A stretch of DNA of 64,000 nucleotides from Nocardioides sambongensis (GCF_006494815.1 NZ_CP041091.1:806001-870000), one strand, 5' to 3'. Shown: positions 43,990 through 54,322, counted from the first letter of the stretch. Translations and numbers: made by a program. The notes: generated from the letters alone by a model not told the origin.

Positions 43990-44985
43990 CTACTCCGTCG
44001 CGATGGCGTCGTCCGTCGCTGCGAGATTCTTACGCACGAGTTCGATTCGCTCTTGACGAAGCGAGACCTCGTCGAGTCCTGTCGGGTTGAATATCATCTG
44101 GACGAACCGCTCGACGATTGCCCGCGAGTCTGGATCGGTACGGGTCGGCAAGGAATCATCAATCGCGATGATCGCGTCGCGGACTGCCTTGCCCTTCGGG
44201 GTAAGCGGTGCGAAGAGCTTGCCGACCAGCTCCCGTTCGCGCGCCTGACGCCACGCCGAGTAGTCGATCCGTGCTAGGTCGTGCTGGACCAGGAAGTCCA
44301 GATATCGGTCCAGAAAGCCGAACTCATCCTCGCCGAGGCTCCATCTCGGCGGATCCCACTCTGCGGAGACGACATCGAGGATCTCGGTGACAACTTCTAC
44401 CGACACATAGAGTGACGTCGCGATGTCAGTCATCCCCTGAGCGAACAGGTAGAGATAGCAGAGGTTTTGAGCTCGTGGTTCCGGCTGAGCCATCTCAGCC
44501 AGGACAGCCTGAACGTCGAACTGTCCGGTGGGCAACGGGCCGCTCATCGCCAACGCATCAAGGACGCCCTCGCCGTCGAAGACTTGGTTGCGGGGCACCT
44601 TGATAGCCGCAATGTCTGGACTAGCACGAAGTGATTCGCGAGCGTCTACCCAGATCGTCTCGCCGGTCACAGGGTGGTGCAGCACCAAGATGACTGGTAA
44701 CGGGTACTCCATCCAGTACGTGCGGTGCTTCTTCTCGGGGTAGAAAGGCACCCACTCAACTTTGGCATCCTTGAAGCGTGACTCGCCGGCCTTGACCTGC
44801 ACCGCGATCAGTCGGCCAGGCGTGAGCCCCTCGGGGGTGACGTATTCGATCGTTCCGTCGATTCCGACGTCGCGCAGCGGGGTGGGGCGCCAGATACACC
44901 TCGCCCGCGTTGCCGTCATCGCGACGTGATCGACGCCCTTCATCTCGGTGAAGTCGGTCTCCGTCACCCGCGGCAAGTCGCTCAT
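43990..44985 (-). CDS. DUF4365 family protein, restriction-endonuclease-like
   Basis: This 331-residue protein has the DUF4365 core (MTATRARCIWRPTPLRDVGIDG, then GRLIAVQVKAGESRF). The spacing of D-x-D/E and QVK follows the PD-(D/E)XK nuclease pattern, with a WMEYPLPVILVLHHP strand after it. The C-terminal 200 residues are helical and unassigned (NLCYLYLFAQGMTDIATSLYV). DUF4365 genes are common single-gene cargo in defence islands. It stands alone between the Tad operon and the primase unit, so it looks inserted. Confidence 0.75.
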   Translation of the reverse strand: MSDLPRVTETDFTEMKGVDHVAMTATRARCIWRPTPLRDVGIDGTIEYVTPEGLTPGRLIAVQVKAGESRFKDAKVEWVPFYPEKKHRTYWMEYPLPVILVLHHPVTGETIWVDARESLRASPDIAAIKVPRNQVFDGEGVLDALAMSGPLPTGQFDVQAVLAEMAQPEPRAQNLCYLYLFAQGMTDIATSLYVSVEVVTEILDVVSAEWDPPRWSLGEDEFGFLDRYLDFLVQHDLARIDYSAWRQARERELVGKLFAPLTPKGKAVRDAIIAIDDSLPTRTDPDSRAIVERFVQMIFNPTGLDEVSLRQERIELVRKNLAATDDAIATE

Positions 44986-45035
44986 AGGCCAAGTCTGTCC
45001 GAGTGGTCCCGCGCCAACTCATATGACACGGGCGG

Positions 45036-48000
45036 TCAAACCCTATTGCGGCGCTGTCCCCAACCCTCCTTGCCAACGACGTCTCCGGTCCGCTTGGGAA
45101 CACCGATGGGTGGCAGGTGGTCGTCGGTGCGGTTGAAGACGTCGTCGGCGAGCATCCTCTCGACTGCTTGGCCGTGTCCCTCGGCGGCGGCGACTTTGAT
45201 CAAGTCGAGTCGGCAGATGTCGTCGTATGGTGCGGCTTCGCAGGCGGTCTCGGCGACTTCGCGGGCGAGGTCGAGATCTCCCTTGGCGAGAGCGTCGAGG
45301 ACGAGGATGTGGGCGGTATCGACGATCGCGCACCCGATGGTCTCGTGGACCCGCTCGGTGTCGAGCAGCCAGCTCCAACCTTTCTCGCGCAGCAGGCTGA
45401 ACGGCAGGCCATGGACTAAAGAGATCGCGGTCTTCAAGGCGTCGATGCCCGCGGCGCCGCGAGCCTGGCCACGGGCTCGGAGGCGTCTGAACAAGTCGAG
45501 ATCGACCAGCACGTCCTGGACTTGGTACGTCTTCACGCCCGACTCCAGGTAGGTCGGCGATTCGTTCGCGGCGGGGAGGTGCGGACGGTTGGTGCGTGGA
45601 TTCGTCCCGAGCCAGTCCCGCAGCGAGCTGACATCCGTCCTTGCTCTCGACGCGGCGATGCCGAAGACGTCCGCAACGTCGCTGGCGGTCGCGCCTTTGG
45701 GGTGCAAGGCGAGGTACGCCAGGATCTCGACGAAATACGGACGGCGCTTGAGAATCACGGGTTTGACCTCGCCGAACGCCTCCGCGTTGACCTCGCCGAG
45801 CAGGATGAGCCGGGGCCGCTCGACCTCGGCGTTGAACCAGTCGGCGACGTCATCGTCAAGCGTGGGGTCGGCTTCCTCAACGGCTTGGCGAACCTGCTCT
45901 GGGACGACCGGGGCGAGACGCTCGACGTCCTCGACGGTGGTCGCTCCCGCCTCGACGTACTGCTCGGCCGGCTCGGGTAGGAGTGAGTCTTCGCCGGCCG
46001 GGCCTTCGTCGCGTACGTCGGTCAGCTCTTCGCGCAGTGCCCCGCTTGGTCGGCGAAGGCTCGCCAGCCGTCGGCGGCCTGCTCGAAGGGCGGGACCTCC
46101 ACGGGCTCGCTCTCGCGGGTGAGGTCGACGATGGCGGCGCACGCCTTCGCCTCCTCGCTGGTGAGCCCGGCGCACTCGACCTTGAGGGCGAGGACAGGAG
46201 CGCACAGGAGGCCGGTGTGGTCGATGTCGAAGATCGTGGATCCAGGGAGGGGTGCAGCCAGTGACACCAACGCTGTCCCGATTCGGGACGAGGGTGAGAC
46301 GAGGAGCGGTGCGAGTTCGGACGACCCGTCGCCGGTCGTGATGACTACGCGGTAGGGGTCTGGGTCGCCCCATCCGTTCTCCAACGATGCGGCGAGGTCA
46401 TGGACGATAGCTGGCAGCACCTGCTCCCCGTCTGACTGGTGGCGCATCCGGAGGGTCTCGAGCTCGGCGAGTTCTTCCCCGAGGCCGATGACGTCGACTT
46501 CGACGATGGTCGACCATGGGTTGAGTGCCAGTTCGGCGGCGAGGTGGCGGGCGAGTGCCCTTGTGCGCTCCGGGTCGCCGGCGAGCGTCACGACGCCGAG
46601 GTGTTCCAGGTTCACCAGCTGGAGGCCGTCGTCGTTCTGGCCGACGGTGACGAGCAGCGGATAGGGCGGCAGGACGTCACCTCGATCCGGCAGCGCTTCG
46701 CAGAGGTCGAGAGACCACTCGGTGTCTGTGCCCGTCCACGGTTCGGGGAGGTCGGCATCTGCGCCCAGATGGAGGGTCACGGTGCCTTTGGTGAGCGTCG
46801 CGGTGACGACTTGGGGCAACGCGGTGCCGGAGTCGGCGCATTCGCCGGCGAGGTGCCGCAGTGCCCGGTCGAGATCTCCGATGGTGGTGGTCAGCGGAGC
46901 GCCGGAGACGAAGGCTGTCTTCTCGACCGCTCGGAGCTCGGGTGGAGGAGGGGCGATGGTCTGTCCGGGTCGGCGGTAGCGGAGTTGGGTGTTGCGGTGG
47001 GCGCGGACGGTGAGCAGGACAAGCGCGGCCAGCGCTGCGCCACCGCCGGTCAGCCCAGGTAGCAGCCATCCGGGGGAGGACGACTCGACTTCGTCTTCTG
47101 CGCTGTGAGAGGCGGCGGTCTGTTCGGGCTGTGGATCTGCGGTGGCGGTCGGCTCTGATGTCGGCTCCTCGGACGGCGTGTCGCCGGGCGGTTCGTGCGC
47201 TGGCGGATCGACGACGACCGGAGGCTTCGTGGGGACCTCGGCCTTGTGCTTGGCCTGCCCTGGGATGGTGATCTGCCAGCCCGGCCGGATCAGGTCGGGA
47301 TCGGTCAGTCGCGCGCCGTCGGGCTGCACGGTGGCCCGCGAGGCTTCGAAGAGCTCGGGGTAGCGCAGCGGGTTGCCGAGCTCGGCCTCGGCGATCTCGG
47401 ACAGGGTGTCTCCTGGCTGGACGACGTACATGTCCGCCAGACGAACCGGCACGGGCTCGGCGACGTCGTGGGGCACCTTCAGCACGGTGCCGGCGAGGAT
47501 GAAGTCGGGTCGCCCGTTGAGCACGGACTGGTTTAGCTCGACGATCTCCGGGAACCGGGTGCCGTCGCCGAGCAGCCGTTCGGCGATCTTCCACAGGCTG
47601 TCGCCGCGCTTGACCGTGTACTCGGTGGTCGAGGTGTGCTTGGTCGGTGTCTGAGTCAGGACGGGCGCAGCCCGGGGGAGGACGGGCGCAGCCGAAACCA
47701 CCGCGGGAGCAGGCTTGTCGTCCAAGACCGGCGCAGCCGCCGCGGCGGGGGCGGGCGCGGTTGGGAAGGCCGCAACGATGGTCGGTGCGGCGACGAAGAG
47801 CAGAGCAGCGACGGCGACGAGCTGACCGGCCGCCCGTTGCGGCCCACCGAGACCGGGAAGTGACGGAGCCGGTAGTCCGCGGACCCGGGAGATGACTTCG
47901 AGCACCACTGCGGCGGCGACCACGATCCATGCGATCCAGGCCACCGCGGCGATGACCGTCATGGCGAGGGTGCCGTCGTCGGGGCTGGAGAGCAGGGTGC

Positions 48001-48136
48001 CGAGTTCACCGGGGTCGGCGTTCCACGGTGCGGCGCCGATGGCGACGAGCAGGAAGGGCACGCCGGCGACGAGAAGCAGGATGACGAGCGTGGCGGCGAG
48101 ACCTCGCAGCCGCTGGCCAAGGGTGGGTTGAGTCAT
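45036..48136 (-). CDS. LysM membrane protein with C-terminal BTAD domain, with apparent frameshift
   Basis: Two overlapping frames form one product of about 1030 residues. It has three N-terminal membrane helices, two LysM domains (YTVKRGDSLWKIAERLLGDG and YVVQPGDTLSEIAEAELGNP), another helix (PGLTGGGAALAALVLLTV) and a large cytoplasmic region. The C-terminal bacterial transcriptional activator domain has VDLDLFRRLRARGQ and DICRLDLIKVAAAEGHGQ. Adding one G opposite CCCC 46040-46043 joins the parts through ADQAGALREELTDV. This architecture occurs at the end of actinobacterial Tad loci and may link the cell wall to pilus assembly or regulation. It is the last gene of the Tad operon. Confidence 0.8.
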
Positions 48137-48558
48137 CGTTCGTTGCCTCCGAGGCTTCGGATCAATCGTGCCGAGGCTTGGCTACTGACGCTCAGGTCGC
48201 CGATGCCGATGAAGCTGAGGAACTTCGGCCGGTAGGTGTCGGTCACGTGGACCGTGATCGTGTCGCCGCCGCTGATGGTCACGGTCCCGGAGACACCAGT
48301 TGCCGCGAGGTAGTCCTCGGCTGCATGTCGTGCGGCGATCGGGTTCACCGCGACGTAGTCGCCTTGGATGGCGGGTGCGGCCTGAACCTGTTCGCCGCCG
48401 GTCCGGGCTGCCTCGGCCGCGATGTCGTGTGCTCGTTGTTTGGCGTGGACCTGGCCGCCCAGGTCGACCGCGAGCCCGACCAGCATCATCATCACCAACG
48501 CGGACACCGCCAGCCAGATGCTGATGGAGCCGCGCTCATCGCGAGGACGGCGCCTCAT
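48133..48558 (-). CDS. TadG-like pseudopilin/pilus-associated protein
   Basis: This 141-residue protein begins MRRRPRDERGSISIWLAVSALVMMM, the TadE/TadG-type opening with one membrane helix. A secreted part follows (AAEAARTGGEQVQAAPAIQG, GTVTISGGDTITVHVTDTY). The DERGS sequence before the helix recurs in all small pilus proteins here and is a likely processing or sorting signal. ATG 48558 overlaps the previous stop (ATGA), and a GGAGG site lies 6 bases before it. Confidence 0.75.
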   Translation of the reverse strand: MRRRPRDERGSISIWLAVSALVMMMLVGLAVDLGGQVHAKQRAHDIAAEAARTGGEQVQAAPAIQGDYVAVNPIAARHAAEDYLAATGVSGTVTISGGDTITVHVTDTYRPKFLSFIGIGDLSVSSQASARLIRSLGGNER

Positions 48559-48991
48559 CCGCGTTCCCTCCATGTGTCCAGCGGGGAGGTGCTCGCGGCC
48601 TTCACCATGCGACTTCCCGGCACCCCCGGCACCGACAGGTCAGCCAGGTCGAGGAGGCATTCGACGGTTGCCGTGACCGAGCCGGCCGTTCCGACGGGCT
48701 TGCTGAAGTCCCGACGTCCACGACCACCTGCACGTTCAGGCAGTGGATGTCTTGGTTGGCCAGGCTCGCCTCTGCGGCAGCGACCGCTTCCTGTTTCGCC
48801 TCGGAGCTGGAGCGGGCGATTGAGGCAGTGCGGGCAGCGTCGGCGGCAGCGGCCTCGACTGCCGCGTGAGTGGTAGCGGTGCGCCCGCCGAAGATGATCA
48901 ACCCGACGAACAACACGAACGCGGGTACGCCGACGACGGCCTCGATCGCCGCCGATCCCCGCTCGTCCTGCTTCCTCGACCATGTCGTCAC
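48555..48991 (-). CDS. TadE-like pseudopilin, with apparent frameshift
   Basis: The start reads KQDERGSAAIEAVVGVPAFV, with one membrane helix and the TadE-like E at position 5 of the mature part. The frame breaks at the run complementary to CCC 48710-48712. One added G gives VVVDVGDFSKPVGTAGSVT and the family ending GVPGSRMVKAASTSPLDTW. The restored length is about 145 residues. It overlaps its neighbours on both sides by ATGA junctions. Confidence 0.75.
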
Positions 48992-49368
48992 GGCGCGGTC
49001 AGCCTCTCGACCGGTAACGACGCGGACTGGACGATGACCGGATTCCAGCCCGGGATCACGCTGAGGCTGTGTCCGGTGACGGTCACGGTGACCGTGGTGG
49101 CGCTCCGGTTGGCGGTCGAGCTCGCGCCTTTCAGCACGTCGTCACCGCCGGCCTCGTCGATGAAGGCGTTGGCAGCCGAAACGCCGTCCGTCTCCTTACC
49201 GGCCTCGCCGCCCGCAGCCTTGGCGCCCTCGGTCGCGGCAGCGATGGCCACCGTCCGGGCGTGGTAGAACAACGCGGCCTGCATCCCCAGGAACATCACC
49301 GCGAACAGGGCGGGCAGCAGGATGACCAGCTCGATCGTGGCCGAGCCGCGTTCGTCCCTCGTGCGCAT
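48988..49368 (-). CDS. TadE-like pseudopilin
   Basis: This 126-residue protein starts MRTRDERGSATIELVILLPA, the canonical TadE signature with Glu after the cleavage-type motif and one membrane helix (LVILLPALFAVMFLGMQAAL). The mature domain ends with GWNPVIVQSASLPVERLTAP. It would be a minor pilin of the Tad pilus. The ATGA overlap with the next gene shows coupled translation. Confidence 0.8.
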   Translation of the reverse strand: MRTRDERGSATIELVILLPALFAVMFLGMQAALFYHARTVAIAAATEGAKAAGGEAGKETDGVSAANAFIDEAGGDDVLKGASSTANRSATTVTVTVTGHSLSVIPGWNPVIVQSASLPVERLTAP

Positions 49369-49375
49369 GGGCCGG

Positions 49376-49576
49376 CTACTTGATGTTGCCGGCCTGGCTG
49401 GACACGTACGCCTTCAGAGCGGCGACCACGATGCCGACGATGGCGATGACCGCCACCGCCCAGAGCACATGCTCGGTCGTGACCGAGCCACGCTCGTCGC
49501 GGGGACGCAGGCGCGCGTCGGCCCAGTCGTCGGCACTGAGATGCAGCCTCAGCAGAAGTGCGAGCAGTCGGTTCAT
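49376..49576 (-). CDS. Flp-like small pilin
   Basis: This 66-residue protein has an N-terminal leader with RPRDERGSVTTEHVLWAVAV, one membrane helix (VLWAVAVIAIVGIVVAALKA) and a very short mature end (YVSSQAGNIK), the size and layout of an Flp major pilin. The leader is longer than usual. A purine-rich AAAGGGAAA site precedes the ATG. It sits between tadC and the TadE-like genes. Confidence 0.75.
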   Translation of the reverse strand: MNRLLALLLRLHLSADDWADARLRPRDERGSVTTEHVLWAVAVIAIVGIVVAALKAYVSSQAGNIK

Positions 49577-49625
49577 AGGTGTTTCCCTTTCCTCGATGGG
49601 TTCCCTTTCGTAGGGGTGGTGGTTG

Positions 49626-50530
49626 TTAGGTGTTGCTGAACATCCGCAGCACGGACGGGGCGACCAGGAGCGCCATGAAGATGACCCCGAGCAGCGAGCC
49701 GGGGATGGTCATGCGCTCACCGACCGCGTTGGCTTCGGCGATCTCGTCGTTGAGCATCGCGGTGCGCATCGCGGCCGAGCGGGCACGCAGGTTGGTGTAG
49801 ACCGAGGCGCCCTCTTCTCCCGAGAGCCGCATGATGTCGGCGAAGTCGTCGAGCTCCGGTAGCCCCAGTTCGTCGGCCAGCGCGTGCAGGGCGTCCCAGG
49901 GTGGTTGGCCGGACCAGCGGGAGCGCGTGAGCTCCTCGGAGAGTCGGGTGAAGACCCACGAGTCACCGACCTCGGCGGCCGACTCCATGGCTTGGCGTAC
50001 ACCCGAGCCGTTGTTGCGCTCCAGGGCAACCAGGTCGATGTAGGCCCCAGCGCTCGGGCGAACTCGAGCCGTGCCTTCCGGGCGTCGTCGACGGCGTTGT
50101 AGTTGGGTAGGAAGAACATCACCACCGCGAGTCCGAGCGAGGCGATGGCCGGGACCGCCACAGGGAAGCCGAGACCGATGGTCGCGAAGAAGAACGCGAG
50201 CAGCGGCGGGATGACCAGGCCCATGAGCGCCATCACGATCTTGTCGCCGTAATACCGCGCGAGCGGGATCCGCAACAGCGCCAGCTCCCGGGTGGGGGTC
50301 CTGACCCACATTGCCGGCGGCAGCACCCGGATCGCCCAGACCCCAATCCGTTCCTTGCCCGTGGCGGTCGTAACGGGCCCGATGCTGCTGGACCGCGCTC
50401 GGGTGGGCGTGAGGCGGCTCAGCGCTTCGGCGAGGTCCGGCTCGGCCGGCAGGAGCCGAGCCACCAGCAGAACGAGGCCGAGACCAAGGAGTGCGCCGGC
50501 GAGCAGGGCGAGCTGGAGTCCGGTGGTCAT
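49626..50530 (-). CDS. tadC: TadC-like pilus assembly protein, with apparent frameshift
   Basis: This type II secretion F-domain membrane protein has about 302 residues after joining two frames. The first part has helices LALLAGALLGLGLVLLVARL and IVMALMGLVIPPLLAFFFAT. Adding one G opposite CCCC 50045-50048 gives EFARALGAYIDLVALERNNG, the conserved TadC core. The second part continues through LSEELTRSRWSGQPPWDALH to a last helix (GSLLGVIFMALLVAPSVLRM). It pairs with TadB as the inner-membrane platform. ATG 50530 overlaps the tadB stop (ATGA). Confidence 0.82.
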
Positions 50531-51387
50531 GCTGCGTCCTCCCTGGGCGTGGCTGGGACGGGCGATAGGAACCTGGGCATCGCCCGTCCTATCGCCATTC
50601 GCTTCATCCAGACGAGCGTCGCGACGTACATCGCCAACAGTGCGATGAGGATGACCTGGCCCAGTGGGCTCTGGTACGGCTCGACGTAGGTTCCCGACAC
50701 CGCGAGGACCACCAGCACTCCGACGCTGATTATGGTCACCCACCGGGCGGTGGCCCGTGGCTTGGCGCGGTCGGCCGCGACATGACGCCGGGCGCGCACG
50801 TCGGCGGCGACCGATTCCGCCAGTCCTTCGAGCACGCTGGCCAGCCCTGCGCCCCTCCTGCGAGCACCCAGGATCAGGTTCGCGGCGACCAGGTCACCCG
50901 TGGAGTCGTCGAGCTCGTCGGCGAACGCGCGCAGCGCATCCTCGGTGTTCCAGCGGGCACGCAGACGTGCCACCAGGCGGGTGACCTCGGGGGAGATCGC
51001 GGCCGGGGTCGAGCGGAGCGTGGCGACCAAGGCTTGCTCCAGGCCAACCCCGACGGTGAGGACCCCGGACAACGATCGGGTCCATTCCTCCATCGCCTCC
51101 AACCGTTCGATCCGCTGCGCGGCCGAGGACGAGGACAGCAGGACCGGGAGTCCCGCGAAAGCCACCGGCACGACGGCCATGGCGAGCACCCACCCGGTGA
51201 CCAGGAACGCCACGACACCTGCGGCGACCCCGGCGAGGAGCAGCATGCGGGCCTGCTTGGAGAGTTTCCGGACTCGGTGTGGGCGGGTGGGGCGCTCGAC
51301 GACGGGGGAGGGGCGCAGCCCGACCACGAGCGCGATTAGGCCGCCCACGACCAGGGCGCCGGACAGAGCTGGGACGAGAACGATCAC
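50527..51387 (-). CDS. tadB: TadB-like pilus assembly protein
   Basis: This 286-residue type II secretion F-domain protein has membrane helices at both ends (VLVPALSGALVVGGLIALVVG, LGQVILIALLAMYVATLVWM) and the F-domain core LEAMEEWTRSLSGVLTVGVGLEQAL and LARRRGAGLASVLEGLAESV-like segments. It forms the platform with TadC for the ATPase. It overlaps the tadA stop by a few bases and the tadC start by ATGA. Confidence 0.85.
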   Translation of the reverse strand: MIVLVPALSGALVVGGLIALVVGLRPSPVVERPTRPHRVRKLSKQARMLLLAGVAAGVVAFLVTGWVLAMAVVPVAFAGLPVLLSSSSAAQRIERLEAMEEWTRSLSGVLTVGVGLEQALVATLRSTPAAISPEVTRLVARLRARWNTEDALRAFADELDDSTGDLVAANLILGARRRGAGLASVLEGLAESVAADVRARRHVAADRAKPRATARWVTIISVGVLVVLAVSGTYVEPYQSPLGQVILIALLAMYVATLVWMKRMAIGRAMPRFLSPVPATPREDAA

Positions 51388-52868
51388 GGACGCACCTCCT
51401 GCTGGGCCAGGTAGGTGTTGAGGTCGAATCCGTACCCAGTGAGTGCGCGGTAGGCGTCGGGGAGCACCGACGGTACGGCGGTGCCGTCGGGGCCGGGGGA
51501 GAACACGTGCGTGGTGGCGTACCCGGTCTCGCGTTCGCCCGGGTCCAGGGCGATGATCTCGGCGACCCTGCGTCGTCGGGTCGGGCGTCCGCCCTCGGTG
51601 AGCGTACGCATGTCGAGATGGACGATCACGTCGACGGTTGACGCGAGCTTGCTGGTGGCCAACCCGTGGGTGACGTGCGGCCCGGCCTCCATCGCGCAGG
51701 TCACCAGCTTGCGGATCGCCGCGACCGCGTCGGAGGCGTGGGTCGTGGAGATCGAGCCGGTGCCGGACTCCATCGCCTTGATCATCGCCCAGACCTCCTT
51801 GCCCCGGACCTCCCCGACGATCTGGCGCGCGAGGTTGAAGCGGAAGGAATCGACCAAGGCGTCATCGAGCGTGAACTCACCTGCCATCCGGCCGTCGACC
51901 CCGCGCTCGCCCGAGCCGGGACGGGCTTCCCACGGGTGCACAATCCGGTGCCGACCAAGCTCGTGCAGGTGCAGCTCGTACTCGGTCTCGAAGGTGCCGA
52001 TGGCCTCCAACGGGTCGATCTCGGCGCACAACGCCCGGACCAAAGTCGTCTTCCCGGCACCCTGAGAGCCGGAGACCACGATCGACTTACGCGCCCGCAC
52101 CGCCGCCCGGAGGAACGACGCAGCGACAGGGGTGAGCATCTGCCGGGTGACAAGATCATCGAGAGTGATCTCCATGAGCCGGTGCCGCCTGATGACCACA
52201 GACGGACGAGGGGTCACCCACGCTGCCGCCGCCAGACGCGAGCCACCGTCGAGCCGCAGGTGAAGGCGCGGTTGCGCTTCGGAGAACCCGCGGGCATTGA
52301 CCTCAGAGCGTGAGGCAATGAAGACCAGGAAGTCGATCAGCTCCTCATCGGAGTCAGCCACCGGCGGCCCGTCGACCAGGCTGCCGTCAACGAGTTCGAG
52401 CAGGACGTTGTCGTGGCCGGTGATGATGATGTTCTCGACCCGGTCGTCGTCGACCAACGGCTGGAGCCGGCCGAGCCGGAACAACGAATCGAACACGGCT
52501 CGGGCCAACGCGTCCTGCTCGGACCCGGGCAGAGTCGTCATTCCGGCGTTCACCCGGTCGGAGACGGTGCCCTCGATCAGGTCGAGCACGATCGTGCGTC
52601 CCAGCTCCTCCTGGGCGATCTTGTTCAGGCGACCACGGTCGGCCGCGACCGCCTGACTCAGCTGCTCGGATGCCTGCGCCCGCAACGCCGAGACCAGCGA
52701 CCAGTCGACGGTGCTGCCGAGAGATGTGGTGCCCACGGCCGTCAGGTGTGCCACGGTCCCCACCGGTCGGCTGACACCGTTCAGTTCGCCCACGGGCGGA
52801 ACTGTCTGGACGAAGAGCGGCAGTCTCGCGAGCGGAGTCTTGAGATCCTCAGAGCGTTCCGTGGTCAT
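51384..52868 (-). CDS. tadA: TadA/CpaF-type pilus assembly ATPase
   Basis: This 494-residue secretion ATPase has an N-terminal helical domain (EELGRTIVLDLIEGTVSDRV) and a PilT/VirB11-type motor. Walker A SGSQGAGKTTLV lies near residue 265, the Asp box is FETEYELHLHELGRH, and Walker B is QIVGEVRGKEVWAM. The His box is GTGSISTTHASDA. All catalytic elements are intact. It would drive assembly of the Tad pilus. The start overlaps the tadZ-like gene end by a few bases. Confidence 0.92.
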   Translation of the reverse strand: MTTERSEDLKTPLARLPLFVQTVPPVGELNGVSRPVGTVAHLTAVGTTSLGSTVDWSLVSALRAQASEQLSQAVAADRGRLNKIAQEELGRTIVLDLIEGTVSDRVNAGMTTLPGSEQDALARAVFDSLFRLGRLQPLVDDDRVENIIITGHDNVLLELVDGSLVDGPPVADSDEELIDFLVFIASRSEVNARGFSEAQPRLHLRLDGGSRLAAAAWVTPRPSVVIRRHRLMEITLDDLVTRQMLTPVAASFLRAAVRARKSIVVSGSQGAGKTTLVRALCAEIDPLEAIGTFETEYELHLHELGRHRIVHPWEARPGSGERGVDGRMAGEFTLDDALVDSFRFNLARQIVGEVRGKEVWAMIKAMESGTGSISTTHASDAVAAIRKLVTCAMEAGPHVTHGLATSKLASTVDVIVHLDMRTLTEGGRPTRRRRVAEIIALDPGERETGYATTHVFSPGPDGTAVPSVLPDAYRALTGYGFDLNTYLAQQEVRP

Positions 52869-53632
52869 GATCGGGCCCCTTCGAGGAGCTCGGTACGACG
52901 GCGGGCGATCGTCGAGTGGATCGAGGCGATAGCTGAGTTGAGGCCGCGGATGAGGGGACTGGTCTCGTGACGCTTGGACGGCTGCGCCCCTCGAGAGAAC
53001 ACCGCGGCCGTCTCGGGATCCTCGGGAAGCGACGCGACGACGGACAGGCTGACGGCTGCGGCGACGTCGCGCGCGTTGTAGGGCTGTCCCTCGCCGACCA
53101 GCACGATGCCCGACTGGTGCCAGTCCAGTGCCGGGCGCTGGAATGCCTCGGCCCAGGACCGCAGGGCCGACAGGTTGGGCAGCGTTGTGCCGCTGACGAG
53201 TAAGGCAAGGTCGGCGGCGTCGAGCAGCGGTTGCGGGGAGCCGTGGAGGCCGAGGCGGCCGGCGTCCACGATGACGTCCTGCCCCGTGGACTCAAGGTCG
53301 CCGAGCGCGTTGGCGAGCGGCTCCCACAGATCCCTCAGTGCACCGGCCTGGGTGTGCGATCGGGTCCCGGCGACGAAAGAGACGGTCGTGTCGTCGAGGG
53401 ATTGGGCGACGTCCGCAAGGGCCTCGCCGAGGTCGCTGGCGGTGAGCGCCAGCTCGATCAGTCCCGCGTCGTACTCGCGCGTGCCGCGGAAGTAGCCCGC
53501 AAGCAGGTTCGAGCCGCCGGTCGGATCGGCCTCGATCAGCAGCACGGGGCGTGGCCACAACAATGCGAGGCCCAGTGCCGTGGTGGTCACGCCGGGGGAC
53601 CCGGAAGCAGAAGAGAGGGTGACGACGGCCAT
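52865..53632 (-). CDS. TadZ/CpaE-like MinD-family protein
   Basis: This 255-residue protein has a MinD/ParA fold. The opening is VTLSSASGSPGVTTTALGLAL, in which the standard Lys residues of the deviant Walker A are replaced by Ser and Val. Further elements are LIEADPTGGSNLLAG and VIVDAGRL. TadZ/CpaE proteins localise the pilus to a cell site and often have degenerate ATP sites, as here. Its ATG overlaps the SAF-domain stop by one base (TGATG). Confidence 0.75.
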   Translation of the reverse strand: MAVVTLSSASGSPGVTTTALGLALLWPRPVLLIEADPTGGSNLLAGYFRGTREYDAGLIELALTASDLGEALADVAQSLDDTTVSFVAGTRSHTQAGALRDLWEPLANALGDLESTGQDVIVDAGRLGLHGSPQPLLDAADLALLVSGTTLPNLSALRSWAEAFQRPALDWHQSGIVLVGEGQPYNARDVAAAVSLSVVASLPEDPETAAVFSRGAQPSKRHETSPLIRGLNSAIASIHSTIARRRTELLEGARS

Positions 53633-54300
53633 CAGCGCTCCCGGGAGTCCAAGATAAGGGCGATGTTGCCTGTTGCAATGCGGGTGGCGAGCACGGCGGC
53701 GTCGGTCTTCGCGACGAGGAGGTCGACCACGGTCTGGCCGGTCTCGTCGGAGATGTGTGCGCCGACGACCGTCGCGTCGCTGGTGAGCGGTGCGCCGGCG
53801 GGAAGCTCGTCGCCCTGTGCCGGGGTTGCCACGACGCGGACCTTGTCGCCGTACTGAAGGTCGAGGCCGGGCGCCTGCGCCGGCGTCAGTGCCACGCCCA
53901 CCACAGATTCTCCCTCGCCTGGGACGACCGTGTCGGTGAACGATCCGGGGGTCAGCATCCCGCCCTCGGCGATGTCCACGGCAGCGCGTTGGCCGACGAC
54001 CTGGTCGAGCTCCGAGCCGGTGACCGGCTTGAGAGCCGGGTCGGCGCTGAGCCGCACGCGGGCGAGGTCGTCTGCCTCGATCACTGATCCGCGCTCGATG
54101 CTGTGCCGCGCGACGAGGACCTCTTGGGTGTTCGTGGTCGCTGTCCAGGCCCAGCCAGCGAGCAGGGCGCCGATACAGACGGCGCCGATCGCGGCCGCCA
54201 CGAGGGCAGGACGGCGGCGCAGCTTCGGCGGCGGGGCGAGCGGTGTCGCGGCCGGACCCTGCGTGTTGAGAGTCCCGTCGACTCCGGTGGCTGTACTCAT
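53632..54300 (-). CDS. SAF-domain protein, RcpC/CpaB-like
   Basis: This protein of about 222 residues has one membrane helix (LVAAAIGAVCIGALLAGWAW) and a SAF domain (VLVARHSIERGSVIEADDLA, VGQRAAVDIAEGGMLTPGSF), as in CpaB/RcpC pilus assembly proteins that bind peptidoglycan or guide the secretin. ATG 54300 sits 8 bases from GGAGAGG; GTG 54306 is too close to it. It is followed by the tadZ-like gene with a one-base overlap. Confidence 0.82.
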   Translation of the reverse strand: MSTATGVDGTLNTQGPAATPLAPPPKLRRRPALVAAAIGAVCIGALLAGWAWTATTNTQEVLVARHSIERGSVIEADDLARVRLSADPALKPVTGSELDQVVGQRAAVDIAEGGMLTPGSFTDTVVPGEGESVVGVALTPAQAPGLDLQYGDKVRVVATPAQGDELPAGAPLTSDATVVGAHISDETGQTVVDLLVAKTDAAVLATRIATGNIALILDSRER

Positions 54301-54322
54301 ACTCACTGCCTCTCCGCGCCCG

